Origin: an uncultured Porphyromonadaceae bacterium
Lineage (GTDB): Bacteria > Bacteroidota > Bacteroidia > Bacteroidales > Muribaculaceae
Direction: 5' to 3'
NCBI GenBank assembly: GCA_900546835.1
Contig: UREH01000015.1
Coordinates: forward strand, 1 to 23,598
Length of the DNA: 23,598 nt
Positions 1 through 7,089 of the stretch are shown here, in pieces; the stretch's first letter is position 1, and each line of letters begins with the position of its first letter. Below the pieces are notes generated by a model. The model ran no database searches. It saw nothing but the letters and a program-made list of their open reading frames with translations, and was not told where the DNA came from. A program made the translations under genes and the position numbers.

Positions 1-987
1 GAGGGGAGGGAAGTAGGCGAGGAGAGCGCCGAGGCGGTTGCGCAGGCGTGTGCGGCGGCCGAAGAGTTCCTGGAAGCGGTATTGGCGGATGGCGGCGAGG
101 CAACGGCCTTCGATGGAGGTGCGCTCGGCGGGGGTCAGCATCCCTTCGGGGGCGTGGAAAAGCATGGAGTAGGCGTTGCAGTGGGCTGCGAACCTCCGGC
201 TTTCGGCGGCGCGGATGGCCTGGGGACATTCGCGCCCGATATAACCGACCATGCGGTCGACAACGTCGAGCACGTCGAAGCGGGCGCGGCTAAGGGTGTG
301 GATAATGCTCGAGGGATGCTGACGGTAGAAATATGCGAGCGCGGAAGTCAGGACTATTCGCCCGGCATTAATCATAAGCCGATAGGTAATATCGAGATCC
401 TCGTAGTAAATACCCCGTAGGTGCATGCCGTTGAAAAGTTCGCGGCGTATCAGCGCTCCCCACATGGAAGTGCCGATAACGTGCTGATACAACGTCAGAT
501 TCAGGCATTCTACATGGTCTATCACGCGGCTGGATGGATTTTCCTCTGCATCTGCCTGGAGCCACTTCGGGAGGAGGCGCGTGCCCTTGGCCATGCGGGC
601 GATTACCATCGGAGCGTCGTGGCGGCGCGCGGCGGCAAGCATATGCTCAAGAGCGTGGGGGAGGAGGATGTCGTCGGCGTCGACGAATGCGAGATAGCGG
701 CCCCGTGCGGCGGCTATGGCGGTGTTACGGGCCGGGCCGGGGCCGGCGTTCGGCTGCCGGATCAGGCGCAAGCGAGGGTCGGCTTCTGCGAAACCGGCGA
801 CAATAGCGGCAGTGCCGTCGGTTGAGCCGTCGTCGACCACGATAATCTCCAGGCTTCGCTCCGTCTGCGAGCATACCGACTCGAGGCACTCCACAAGATA
901 CTTCTCGGCATTGTAGGCCGGTATGACTACGGACACTTCCGGAGCCGACGCCGCCGGGGGGGTTGAATGTCTGATCCTGTTGTCCAT
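1..987 (-). CDS. Family 2 glycosyltransferase, 3' end cut by window edge
   Basis: An open frame of 329 codons runs from an ATG at 987 to the left edge without a stop, so the C-terminus is missing. The N-terminal GT-A fold is clear: SVVIPAYNAEKY at residues 19-30, VDDGSTDGT at 51-59, NAGPGPARN at 80-88 and the metal-binding DADD (DXD motif) at 103-106. A later YYEDLDITYRL segment fits the acceptor-side ED motif of GT2 enzymes. The family moves a sugar from a nucleotide sugar to an acceptor at the inner face of the membrane, usually for surface polysaccharide. The donor and acceptor cannot be told from sequence. The start lies 4 bases after the stop of the DUF4294 gene, so the two are probably co-transcribed. 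There is no other glycan gene in view, so the pathway is unknown. The family call is firm. Confidence 0.9.
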   Translation of the reverse strand, partial: MDNRIRHSTPPAASAPEVSVVIPAYNAEKYLVECLESVCSQTERSLEIIVVDDGSTDGTAAIVAGFAEADPRLRLIRQPNAGPGPARNTAIAAARGRYLAFVDADDILLPHALEHMLAAARRHDAPMVIARMAKGTRLLPKWLQADAEENPSSRVIDHVECLNLTLYQHVIGTSMWGALIRRELFNGMHLRGIYYEDLDITYRLMINAGRIVLTSALAYFYRQHPSSIIHTLSRARFDVLDVVDRMVGYIGRECPQAIRAAESRRFAAHCNAYSMLFHAPEGMLTPAERTSIEGRCLAAIRQYRFQELFGRRTRLRNRLGALLAYFPPL

Positions 988-991
988 AATC

Positions 992-1732
992 TTACAGCTG
1001 GCCTTGCTCCACGGCAACACACACGCGCTCTATGATGGCGTCGTTGGAATTTTTTTCGGGTTGGAAATTTCCCTTGAGGTTCACGCCGAAGAGGCGCCCG
1101 AAACCCTGCCAGAAAGTGGCGCGGAAGGAGCCGAGAAAGGCTTTCAGAATATCGTATCCGCTCTGGTTCGTCTCGCGCTGGATGAGTTTCACGAGCATGC
1201 GGGCCTGATTTTTCGAGAAGCGCATCAACACCGGTTTATACTGTTGGAAGATGGCACTTTCCATCTCCTTGAGATATTTTTCGCGTTCGGCCTGGGTGGG
1301 GAATGTCTCTACATATTCGTAGGTCTCGAGCAGGGTCTCGCAGATAAGCTTTGCGTAGGGAAGGGTCTTTTTCACGTCGCGTACGGTACGCCAGTAGAAT
1401 TTTTCCTGCTTCTTGTTCTTGAATTTCAGCTTAGGGAATACGGTCACGTCGTTGAGCACGAGCATCAATACCGTGTCGCCCTCTTCGGTAATCGTATGGT
1501 ATTTGCCGCGGTAAACGCTCTGCATCCCCGTGCCGGGATGCTCGATTGTGCGTTTTTTCGATATGCGCACGGCATCGTCGGAGGCTTCCGAGGCTCCGTC
1601 GAGCGGGCGGTTTTCCTGCGCCCTAAGGGTTTCGATAGCCTGCACCACCAGCCTTTCGTCGGCCCATGTGCGCGGCGCGCCGGAGGCAAACGTCAATATC
1701 AGAAGCGAAAGTAGTGAAATGATGCGTGTCAT
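992..1732 (-). CDS. DUF4294 domain exported protein
   Basis: This 246-residue protein begins with a signal peptide (hydrophobic core ISLLSLLILTFASGA, likely cleavage near residue 24), so it is predicted to be exported to the periplasm. The body matches the DUF4294 family of Bacteroidota as I remember it: a YRGKYHTITEEGDTVLM segment, then a lysine-rich charged helix with WRTVRDVKKTLPYAKL, and a helical C-terminal half with FSKNQARMLVKLIQRETNQSGYD. No enzymatic motif is visible and the function of the family is unknown. It is the first gene of a two-gene unit with the glycosyltransferase downstream. A perfect Bacteroidota -7 box lies about 60 bases upstream of the start (1794-1801, minus strand). 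Confidence 0.8.
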   Translation of the reverse strand: MTRIISLLSLLILTFASGAPRTWADERLVVQAIETLRAQENRPLDGASEASDDAVRISKKRTIEHPGTGMQSVYRGKYHTITEEGDTVLMLVLNDVTVFPKLKFKNKKQEKFYWRTVRDVKKTLPYAKLICETLLETYEYVETFPTQAEREKYLKEMESAIFQQYKPVLMRFSKNQARMLVKLIQRETNQSGYDILKAFLGSFRATFWQGFGRLFGVNLKGNFQPEKNSNDAIIERVCVAVEQGQL

Positions 1733-1793
1733 ACTGATATATAAACTACTCCGCGACGCGTATTATTGTGTGGTCTTCACGGGTGCGGATGTA

Positions 1794-1801
1794 CAAAATT
1801 A
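1794..1801 (-). promoter_or_regulatory. Candidate -7 box for the DUF4294-glycosyltransferase unit
   Basis: The minus strand reads TAATTTTG, an exact match to the Bacteroidota sigma-ABfr -7 consensus TAnnTTTG. It would give a transcript start near 1787 and a leader of roughly 55 bases before the ATG at 1732. No TTG -33 element is seen at the usual spacing, so the call rests on the -7 box and its position. Confidence 0.45.
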
Positions 1802-1846
1802 AGCGAAATTCCCTATATTAGCGTATTATCCTTAAAAATAATGCTT

Positions 1847-1951
1847 ATGAAACGATTGCTTTTCGCGGTTGCGGCCGCAGTTGCCGCACTTATGGCCGAA
1901 GGCACTTCGGTGGAATGGTATGAGAGCGCCGACGGCGACTATTCGCCGTAG
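1847..1951 (+). CDS. Possible small exported peptide (34 codons)
   Basis: An ATG at 1847 (alternative in-frame ATG at 1841) opens a 34-codon frame. It starts with MKRLLFAVAAAVAALMAEG, which looks like a signal peptide or membrane anchor, followed by a short acidic tail ending DGDYSP. It sits between two convergent-free minus-strand units and is preceded by an A-rich stretch, as is common at Bacteroidota starts. I see no TAnnTTTG promoter directly upstream and recognise no family. It could equally be a chance ORF or a decayed gene start. Confidence 0.25.
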   Translation: MKRLLFAVAAAVAALMAEGTSVEWYESADGDYSP

Positions 1952-1984
1952 ATCTCGCTCCCCACACCATGAGTACCTTCATCT

Positions 1985-2686
1985 TCAAGTGATTGGCAGT
2001 GAAAAGAGTTGGTGGATGCGGGTGGATTGGGCCTTTGAGGCGATGCTCCAGAGGTAGATGGCGGCTTCGGGGCCGAGGTTGAAAATCAGGTCGAGAATGG
2101 AGAGGTTGGGCTGGAAGCCGAGGCTGTCCATCCTCACCTGCCAATAAGGCTCAATCAGGTCGGTAAATCTGGTGTCGGAATGTTCCATGCCGGCCGCTTC
2201 GGCTGTGTCGGCTGAGCTTTTTGGCTCCGGAGCCTCAGGAAGGAAAAGGATGCGGCGCAGTTCGGCGTCGATGGCGCGGTCGAGTGCCACTATCGATGGG
2301 TAGCGCAGATGTGTGTCTGGCAGTAAGAACGGGCGCAGGCGGTCGATATAGAACTCAAAAAACGGAGTGCGCCCGTAGGCCGACTCAAGCGTGGTGAGGT
2401 GGATGTGCCACCACTGTCCGTGGGGGCTGACAGCCACGTCGTCCCAGGTGGCGCGGGCTATGCCGTGGGGTTTGGCTACGGGCGCCGTGAGTTGTACGCG
2501 TCCGCGCGTGTCGGCTATCTCGCAGCGGTGCACGGCCTTCTGACGCTTGTCGAAAAGTATAGAGCCGTCCATATAGGCGTCGCCGCCGTGGGCGGCCACG
2601 GCCAGATAATAGGCTATGTTGCCGAAATAGCGCGGAGGAAGAGCCGTGCGCGTACCGAAGAGGTTTGTATAGCCGCGAGAATTCAC
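1985..2686 (-). CDS. WbqC-family protein
   Basis: This protein matches the WbqC-like family: the early LPPRYFGNIAYYLAVA motif (the PxYFGxxxYY hallmark), DKRQKAVHRCEIADTRG, then WWHIHLTTLESAYGRTPFFEFYIDRL and a C-terminal ILDLIFNLG. Some members sit in O-antigen or surface-glycan loci, but the biochemical role is not established. The frame is open back to an ATG at 2791, which would overlap lepB by 92 bases and add residues unlike the family. I therefore prefer the in-frame GTG at 2686, about 14 bases after the lepB stop, giving about 233 residues. The start is uncertain and the family call is good. It is the last gene of the run after dapB and lepB. Confidence 0.8.
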   Translation of the reverse strand: MNSRGYTNLFGTRTALPPRYFGNIAYYLAVAAHGGDAYMDGSILFDKRQKAVHRCEIADTRGRVQLTAPVAKPHGIARATWDDVAVSPHGQWWHIHLTTLESAYGRTPFFEFYIDRLRPFLLPDTHLRYPSIVALDRAIDAELRRILFLPEAPEPKSSADTAEAAGMEHSDTRFTDLIEPYWQVRMDSLGFQPNLSILDLIFNLGPEAAIYLWSIASKAQSTRIHQLFSLPIT

Positions 2687-2699
2687 TTCGGTAGAGCGC

Positions 2700-4202
2700 T
2701 TATTTGTCGGGATTGGCGTCGCGGAGGATGCGGTTCCAGCGTATCTTGCCATCGAAGAGCCCCTTGTCTTTGTCGAACGATATGAGTACACGCCAGGGGG
2801 TGCCGACCACGTGGTCCTCGGGCACGAAGCCCCAGTAGCGCGAGTCGAGCGAGTTGTCGCGGTTGTCGCCCATCATGAAGTAGTAGTTCATGCGGAAGGT
2901 ATAATAGTCCATGGGCTTTCCGTCGATCCACATCTTTCCGTCGCGCCACTCGGCGGTGGGATTGTTCTCGTAGACGCGGATGGCTCGGCCATAGATCTGC
3001 CAGGCTTTTTCGGTCATTTTCAGTGCGGTTCCTTTCTTGGGAATCCACAGGCCGTCGGCACCGCCGTAGTCAGCGCGCGTCCAGTCGGCACTGATGTCCT
3101 GCGGGAAGAGGCGCACAATCTGTTCGGGCACAGCCGTCTGCTTCATCACGAAATGAATAAGCGGAGATGCCTCCATTTCTGCGATCATCTCCGAGGTGAG
3201 CGGCGACACATAAATCGGGGGCACCGAGCCGTTGGGGTTCACCTTGAAGCCGAGCTGTTCCAGCGAGGGAATGTCGAGCGGAGTATATTCAAGCGTATAG
3301 CGGTCGTCTCTGGGTATGCCGAGCTCCTCAAACTGAGCGTCGGTCAGCCCTGCGTCGGATTCAGCCTGATAGTAATGGTTGAACTGCGCGTATTGCGGCA
3401 TGGGGAATTTCTCGCCGTCGAGATAGATCTCTCCGTCGACGATGCGGATGCGCTGGCCGGGGAGGCCCACGCAGCGCTTCACGTAATTCTCGCGGCGGTC
3501 TACCGGGCGGTAGATGCGCTCGCCGAAAGTAGCCTTGTCGGCCAGCAGGCGCTCGCGACCGTGCATGGCCACCAGCGTATAGTAATCAGGATTCTGCACG
3601 CGGGTCATCACCGTGTCGCCGGCGGGGAAGTTGAACACCACGATGTCGCCCAGCTCCACGTCGCGCTGTCCTTTCAGGCGGTGGTATTCAAGCGAGGGCT
3701 TGTCGAGATAGCTCTTGCCGAGGCCGAAGGGGAGTTCGTTGTGTACCAGCGGGAAATAGACGGGTGTCATCGGCACGCGCGGGCCGTAGACGGTCTTGTT
3801 GACAAACAGATAGTCGCCCGTATAAAGCGTCTTCTCGAGCGACGACGACGGAATCTGGTAGTTCTGCCCTACGAAGGCGAAAAGGAAATATACGAGCACC
3901 AGGGCGTAGACAATCGCGTCGACCCACGAGCCGACCGATTTTACGGTCGCGCTCTTGGATTTTTTCCAGAATGTGAACGGAATGTAGCCCGTGATGTAGA
4001 TGTCGAACAGCAGAATCAGGCCCAGAGCCAGCCACCAGTTGCCCATCCAGGCCACCCACAGGAGGAATATCACCGCCACAATGGCGAAGCGTGTCCAGCG
4101 TGTGGAGCGAGTGGCGGCCAAGCGTGCGCGCAGCGTGCGCGCATCGGCATTTGATTCAGGCTTTTGCTGAGGTGCTGTGCTGTTGTCTATATTTTGTGTC
4201 AT
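2700..4202 (-). CDS. lepB: Signal peptidase I
   Basis: This 500-residue inner-membrane protease cleaves signal peptides from exported proteins. Two N-terminal hydrophobic segments (about residues 38-52 and 55-78) and a third (about 92-111) precede the catalytic region. The box B motif IPSSSLEKTL has the nucleophile Ser at about 121. Box D, YVKRCVGLPGQ, holds the general-base Lys at about 242. Box E, MGDNRDNSLDSR, is at about 444-455. It is longer than the E. coli enzyme (324 residues) because of inserts between boxes D and E, which is usual in Bacteroidota. It lies 38 bases after dapB and directly before wbqC, all on the minus strand, so they are probably one operon. All catalytic residues are present. 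Confidence 0.95.
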   Translation of the reverse strand: MTQNIDNSTAPQQKPESNADARTLRARLAATRSTRWTRFAIVAVIFLLWVAWMGNWWLALGLILLFDIYITGYIPFTFWKKSKSATVKSVGSWVDAIVYALVLVYFLFAFVGQNYQIPSSSLEKTLYTGDYLFVNKTVYGPRVPMTPVYFPLVHNELPFGLGKSYLDKPSLEYHRLKGQRDVELGDIVVFNFPAGDTVMTRVQNPDYYTLVAMHGRERLLADKATFGERIYRPVDRRENYVKRCVGLPGQRIRIVDGEIYLDGEKFPMPQYAQFNHYYQAESDAGLTDAQFEELGIPRDDRYTLEYTPLDIPSLEQLGFKVNPNGSVPPIYVSPLTSEMIAEMEASPLIHFVMKQTAVPEQIVRLFPQDISADWTRADYGGADGLWIPKKGTALKMTEKAWQIYGRAIRVYENNPTAEWRDGKMWIDGKPMDYYTFRMNYYFMMGDNRDNSLDSRYWGFVPEDHVVGTPWRVLISFDKDKGLFDGKIRWNRILRDANPDK

Positions 4203-4240
4203 TGTTTTTGAATAGTCGTGAATTTATGGTTCGGAGGCTG

Positions 4241-4990
4241 TCAGAAACCGAGGAAATCGGCCATGGACAGAAGTCCGGAGCGCTCGGGGTGGGCGGCCAC
4301 CCATTCGGCTGCCAGCACGGCCCCCAGGGCAAAGCCGTCGCGCGAGAATGCGCGGTGCTCAAGGGTTATCTCGTCGACGGGCGAAGTCCAGCGCACGATG
4401 TGTGTGCCAGGCACCTCGCCCGAACGCTCGTGGGCGATGGCCACGACCCCTTCGGCGTCGGCCGGTGTGAATCCCTCTGACTCCAGCCACTGCGTGAACT
4501 TCGGATTCGAATGCATAATCCCTTCGGCCAGACTGATGGCTGTGCCCGACGGATGGTCGAGTTTATGGATATGGTGGATCTCCTTCATCGAGGGCCGGTA
4601 TTGCGGGAATTTCGACATGAGCTGCGCCAGGTAGCTGTTTACGCGCATGGCAACGTTGACTCCGATACTGAAATTCGATGTCCAGAGCAGCGTGGCCCCC
4701 TCCTGAGAAATAAGGTGACGCACCGTCTCCATTTCTTTCGTCCAGCCCGTAGTGCCTGAAACCACCGGAACGCCCGCCGCAAACGCGCGTCGGTAGTTGG
4801 CCAGGGCGGCGTCAGGCCGGGTGAATTCTATCGCTACATCGGAGGTGGCGAATTCCCGGGAATCGAATTTGTTTTCTTCGCCGGCATCGATGGTGCAGAC
4901 CACCTCGTGGCCCCTCTCGAGCAGAAACCGCTCGATGGCATGGCCCATCTTGCCATATCCTATCAAAGTTACCTTCATATAGAATGTCAT
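4241..4990 (-). CDS. dapB: 4-hydroxy-tetrahydrodipicolinate reductase
   Basis: This enzyme reduces 4-hydroxy-tetrahydrodipicolinate with NAD(P)H in the diaminopimelate/lysine pathway in the cytoplasm. The Rossmann motif GYGKMG is at residues 11-16 and the cofactor and interdomain segment VVSGTTGW at about 76-83. The catalytic and substrate-binding block HHIHKLDHPSGTA has the general-acid Lys at 143 and PSGT at 147-150. Length (249) is normal. Two starts are possible. The ATG at 4990 overlaps the upstream stop as ATGA, which suggests translational coupling. The ATG at 4978 gives the usual MKVTLIGYG beginning. I keep 4990, but 4978 is nearly as likely. Confidence 0.95.
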   Translation of the reverse strand: MTFYMKVTLIGYGKMGHAIERFLLERGHEVVCTIDAGEENKFDSREFATSDVAIEFTRPDAALANYRRAFAAGVPVVSGTTGWTKEMETVRHLISQEGATLLWTSNFSIGVNVAMRVNSYLAQLMSKFPQYRPSMKEIHHIHKLDHPSGTAISLAEGIMHSNPKFTQWLESEGFTPADAEGVVAIAHERSGEVPGTHIVRWTSPVDEITLEHRAFSRDGFALGAVLAAEWVAAHPERSGLLSMADFLGF

Positions 4991-5427
4991 TTAGTCTCGC
5001 CCGCGTCGCGACGTAGCTCGCGGCGCACGGTGCGCGGAATAGCAATCGTAGTGAACACCAGCAGGACACCACCTGCAAGAGTGAAGGCCCAGCTGTCGCG
5101 GCTAACGGAACCGTTGTAAAACAGGAAAAACGCCGCCACGCAGAAGAAAATCGCGCTCCACGACTCGATGCGGTAGAGCCTGCGGATGCGCGGGTGTTCG
5201 CCGCGATATGGCGAAAGAAGCTTGCCGGCAAGAAACAGGACTGCGCCTGCGGCAAAGAGGTATTTCCACCACGTTCCGGCTGCGCCATACGTTATCAGCA
5301 CGTTGAGAATCGGCATGAGAGTGGCTACGGCCACCGCCAGAAGTCCCACGGTCGCCATCGCCACCTTCCAGGCAGCCGGCCGCGGGCCGAGCATCTGGTC
5401 GAGGGTATATTTGCGGTCTTTTGTCAT
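4987..5427 (-). CDS. Four-helix membrane protein of unknown function
   Basis: This 146-residue protein has four predicted transmembrane segments, at about residues 20-41, 54-70, 90-106 and 113-130. Short charged loops separate them, and there is a basic C-terminal tail (RTVRRELRRDAGETK). I recognise no catalytic or ligand-binding motif and cannot assign a function. Its stop codon overlaps the dapB start as ATGA, so it is likely translated together with dapB, lepB and wbqC. The large spacer between it and divIC holds a nested hairpin, so it may or may not share the divIC transcript. Confidence 0.75.
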   Translation of the reverse strand: MTKDRKYTLDQMLGPRPAAWKVAMATVGLLAVAVATLMPILNVLITYGAAGTWWKYLFAAGAVLFLAGKLLSPYRGEHPRIRRLYRIESWSAIFFCVAAFFLFYNGSVSRDSWAFTLAGGVLLVFTTIAIPRTVRRELRRDAGETK

Positions 5428-5458
5428 ATAATCTCTAAATTAAACAGTTATGTCCAAG

Positions 5459-5521
5459 GGTGTTGCGGCACCACTGAAACGAGGGGGCGACGCACGGCCT
5501 GTGCGTCCTAATGCAACATCC
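5459..5521. repeat. Nested palindromic hairpin, REP-like
   Basis: The spacer between divIC and the membrane protein gene forms a two-tier stem. The outer arms are GGTGTTGC (5459-5466) and GCAACATCC (5513-5521). The inner stem is perfect: GACGCAC (5489-5495) and GTGCGTC (5501-5507) around a 5-base loop. No T-run follows on either strand, so it does not look like an intrinsic terminator. The GC-rich inner palindrome is of the kind seen as dispersed intergenic repeats (REP-like) in bacterial genomes. I infer this from shape only, since just one copy is in the window. Confidence 0.5.
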
Positions 5522-5541
5522 TCCGCAGTCTCGGCATTCAG

Positions 5542-5847
5542 TCAGTCAACAAGATACACATCTTCGTTGGGCCGCTGCATATGGTAGCGCTCGCGCACTA
5601 TGCGCTCCAGCGTGGCAGGGTCCGTGTCGAGATTATGGTTGAGCCGCAGGTAGTACTGCATCGTGTCGTTGTTCTCCTTTATTTGCGCACGCAGCTCGTC
5701 AATCTGGTTCTGCAACTCGGCCGAGTGCGAATAGGAATTCTCGTTGAAGAAAAGCACGAACGCGGCATAGACCACCGCCACAACCAGCGGTAGCGACACA
5801 TAGCGGCGCGTCCACGAAATTACCGACTGAACTTTCGAGTTAATCAT
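5542..5847 (-). CDS. FtsB/DivIC-family septum formation protein
   Basis: This is a small bitopic membrane protein of about 101 residues. A short basic N-terminus is followed by one transmembrane segment (LPLVVAVVYAAFVLFF), then a coiled coil (SAELQNQIDELRAQIKENN), then the family's C-terminal block ending ERIVRERYHMQRPNEDVYLVD. The RERYxMxxPxEdvyli pattern is the DivIC/FtsB hallmark. These proteins join FtsL and FtsQ at the division septum. The frame opens at 5868, but that ATG would lie upstream of the promoter -7 box at 5857-5864. I therefore use the ATG at 5847 (MINSKV), which leaves a leader of only a few bases. Confidence 0.88.
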   Translation of the reverse strand: MINSKVQSVISWTRRYVSLPLVVAVVYAAFVLFFNENSYSHSAELQNQIDELRAQIKENNDTMQYYLRLNHNLDTDPATLERIVRERYHMQRPNEDVYLVD

Positions 5848-5856
5848 TGCAATATG

Positions 5857-5864
5857 CAAAGATA
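5857..5864 (-). promoter_or_regulatory. -7 box of the divIC promoter
   Basis: The minus strand reads TATCTTTG, a perfect match to the Bacteroidota TAnnTTTG element. The transcript would begin around 5850, only a few bases before the ATG at 5847, so the mRNA is nearly leaderless. I see no clear -33 TTG at 18-20 bases spacing. Confidence 0.6.
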
Positions 5865-5959
5865 GCACAAAAAATTCATCCGCTAACCAATACTTTCACC
5901 CATTCCTCGGGTCTCGTTCATAAAAAATCTTTAAAATACTACAGATTTAGCCCTCATCG

Positions 5960-5990
5960 TTGCGTAACCCGCCGAAAGTGCGTAACTTTG
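5960..5990 (+). promoter_or_regulatory. ssrA promoter
   Basis: A TTG at 5960-5962 and TAACTTTG at 5983-5990 are separated by 20 bases, which fits the Bacteroidota -33/-7 architecture. The transcript would start near 5997, leaving about 34 bases of leader to be trimmed from the mature tmRNA 5' end at 6031. Confidence 0.7.
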
Positions 5991-6030
5991 TGGAGCAGAC
6001 CTGCCACAAGGGCATGGCTGGCAACAACAC

Positions 6031-6429
6031 GGGGATGACCGGTTTTGACAGCGTGTAGAGGTGGTGAGCAAGCATGCAGAGCAACGATGCCTACGCTCTT
6101 TAATCTGGGACATCAGCAATTTTAAATGGCGAAAACAACTACGCTCTTGCTGCCTGATCGAAGCACAGTAGATCACGCTTAATCTCCGCAACAGTTGCAG
6201 AGACAAGACATCGCCCGGCTGCCCTCTTCCCGAGGCGAGCCGAACCGGCGGTGCAGACAAATCGGGAATAGGAAGCTGAATGCCGCGCGAAGCTTCTGAG
6301 ATTTTAGCGGATAAGGGTCGGCATTGGCGGTTTCAGGCCTGTGCCACCACGAAAACCAATCTGAAAATAAGCATGTAGAAAACTCATTAGTTCCACGTTT
6401 GGACGAGGGTTCAAACCCCTCCATCTCCA
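6031..6429 (+). ncRNA. ssrA: Transfer-messenger RNA (tmRNA)
   Basis: tmRNA rescues stalled ribosomes and tags the unfinished peptide for proteolysis. The 5' end GGGGATGACCGGTTTTGACA is the classical tmRNA start. GGGGATG (6031-6037) pairs with CATCTCC (6422-6428) as the acceptor stem with one G-U pair, and the discriminator is A6429. The T arm is GAGGG-TTCAAAC-CCCTC. CCA is not encoded. The tag reading frame begins at the resume codon GGC (6128) and reads GENNYALAA before TGA at 6155-6157. This is the tag I recall for Porphyromonas gingivalis, and the glycine resume codon is typical of Bacteroidota. The gene is complete and has its own promoter and terminator. Its 3' end is a common target for integrases. 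Confidence 0.97.
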
Positions 6430-6476
6430 CTTGGCGTACCGGACACTCTCCGGCCAACGCAAGACAAAACAAAGGC

Positions 6477-6511
6477 AAACCGCAGAATATCAATATGTTC
6501 TGCGGTTTTTT
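6477..6511 (+). terminator. Intrinsic terminator of ssrA
   Basis: CCGCAGAA (6480-6487) pairs with TTCTGCGG (6498-6505) around a 10-base loop and is followed directly by six T residues. It lies about 50 bases after the tmRNA 3' end. Confidence 0.85.
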
Positions 6512-6534
6512 AATGTCTAATCCCATCGAAATCG

Positions 6535-6595
6535 GACCGATGTAAGACCGAAAAAAGACCGTGACGGACCCCCATTCGTTACCAAATCGTTACCC
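6535..6595 (+). repeat. Short direct repeats, integrase arm-site-like
   Basis: GACCG occurs at 6535, 6546 and 6557 (exact 11-base period), with GGACC continuing at 6566. TCGTTACC then occurs at 6576-6583 and 6588-6595 (12-base period). Helically phased short repeats just inside an ssrA boundary are what arm-type binding sites of tyrosine recombinases look like. This is a resemblance only, as no integrase is present to bind them. Confidence 0.4.
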
Positions 6596-6599
6596 TAAT

Positions 6600-6880
6600 T
6601 TTCAAAAAACACCTAAAGAAAATTGTGAAATATAAAAATCCTGTGACAGGCCGGTTGAGAGAGTCTATGAGCGTTTTGAAACAACGGAACAAAACAATCA
6701 TAGTCTCTTTCCCCGGACTGGGTTTTCAGGCGGAGAGGGGCGCAACGGCGAAAATTCCTTATAAGGAGGTGGCGATAAGAACACGGGTGAGCGCAATTAA
6801 GTCGAAGTGACGTCGCTTGCCGACGATACCACGGCGGCGATTGCGCTTACCGGTGTTCCGCCGGCCCCCATAGTCGGCCG
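6600..6880. other. Intergenic stretch with no supported gene
   Basis: About 280 bases hold only an unsupported 61-codon plus-strand frame (6625-6810) with a basic, low-complexity product that I recognise as no family and that has no promoter. The sequence may be decayed DNA from the start of the island. Confidence 0.4.
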
Positions 6881-6882
6881 TG

Positions 6883-6927
6883 CGGTGTGACGGTATCGGT
6901 GAGGCACGAACCGATACTCTCACACGG
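6883..6927. repeat. Compound inverted repeat
   Basis: GTATCGGT (6893-6900) pairs perfectly with ACCGATAC (6910-6917) around a 9-base loop. Outside a small asymmetric bulge, GTGTGA (6885-6890) pairs with TCACAC (6920-6925), and flanking bases extend the stem with one mismatch. No T-run follows on either side. It could be an RNA structure or a protein-binding dyad. Confidence 0.5.
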
Positions 6928-6992
6928 CATAGACCGACGACAACACTGTCGCCTTTGCGTCTCTCGCCGCCAAATTTGAGTATACGACAATA

Positions 6993-7028
6993 TTTTGTTC
7001 GGTTTTTTGCGCAAAAAACCGGACAAAA
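6993..7028. repeat. 36-bp near-perfect palindrome without a loop
   Basis: The left half TTTTGTTCGGTTTTTTGC (6993-7010) is the reverse complement of the right half GCAAAAAACCGGACAAAA (7011-7028) except for one G-T pair. The dyad has no spacer: its centre is GCGC flanked by six T and six A. It lies about 130 bases upstream of the abiEi gene. A bidirectional terminator, a dimeric-protein site or a cruciform-forming site are all possible. Confidence 0.6.
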
Positions 7029-7089
7029 ACGCTCTGTTATCACCCTCTATGTCTATCATGCCTATACTCAATGCCTCAGATCACAGTAA

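Noticed and set aside
2811..4154. A 447-codon plus-strand frame opposite lepB
   Set aside because: It is a GC-rich shadow of lepB with no domain or promoter; lepB has all catalytic motifs.
6179..6526. A 115-codon minus-strand frame containing RQVEMEGFEPSSKRGTNE
   Set aside because: It lies across the tmRNA gene. The MEGFEPS-like string is a well-known false protein from translating tRNA/tmRNA 3' ends.
6625..6810. A 61-codon plus-strand frame after ssrA, considered as an integrase start
   Set aside because: It has no integrase motif, no promoter and no recognisable family. Kept only as part of the unexplained stretch.
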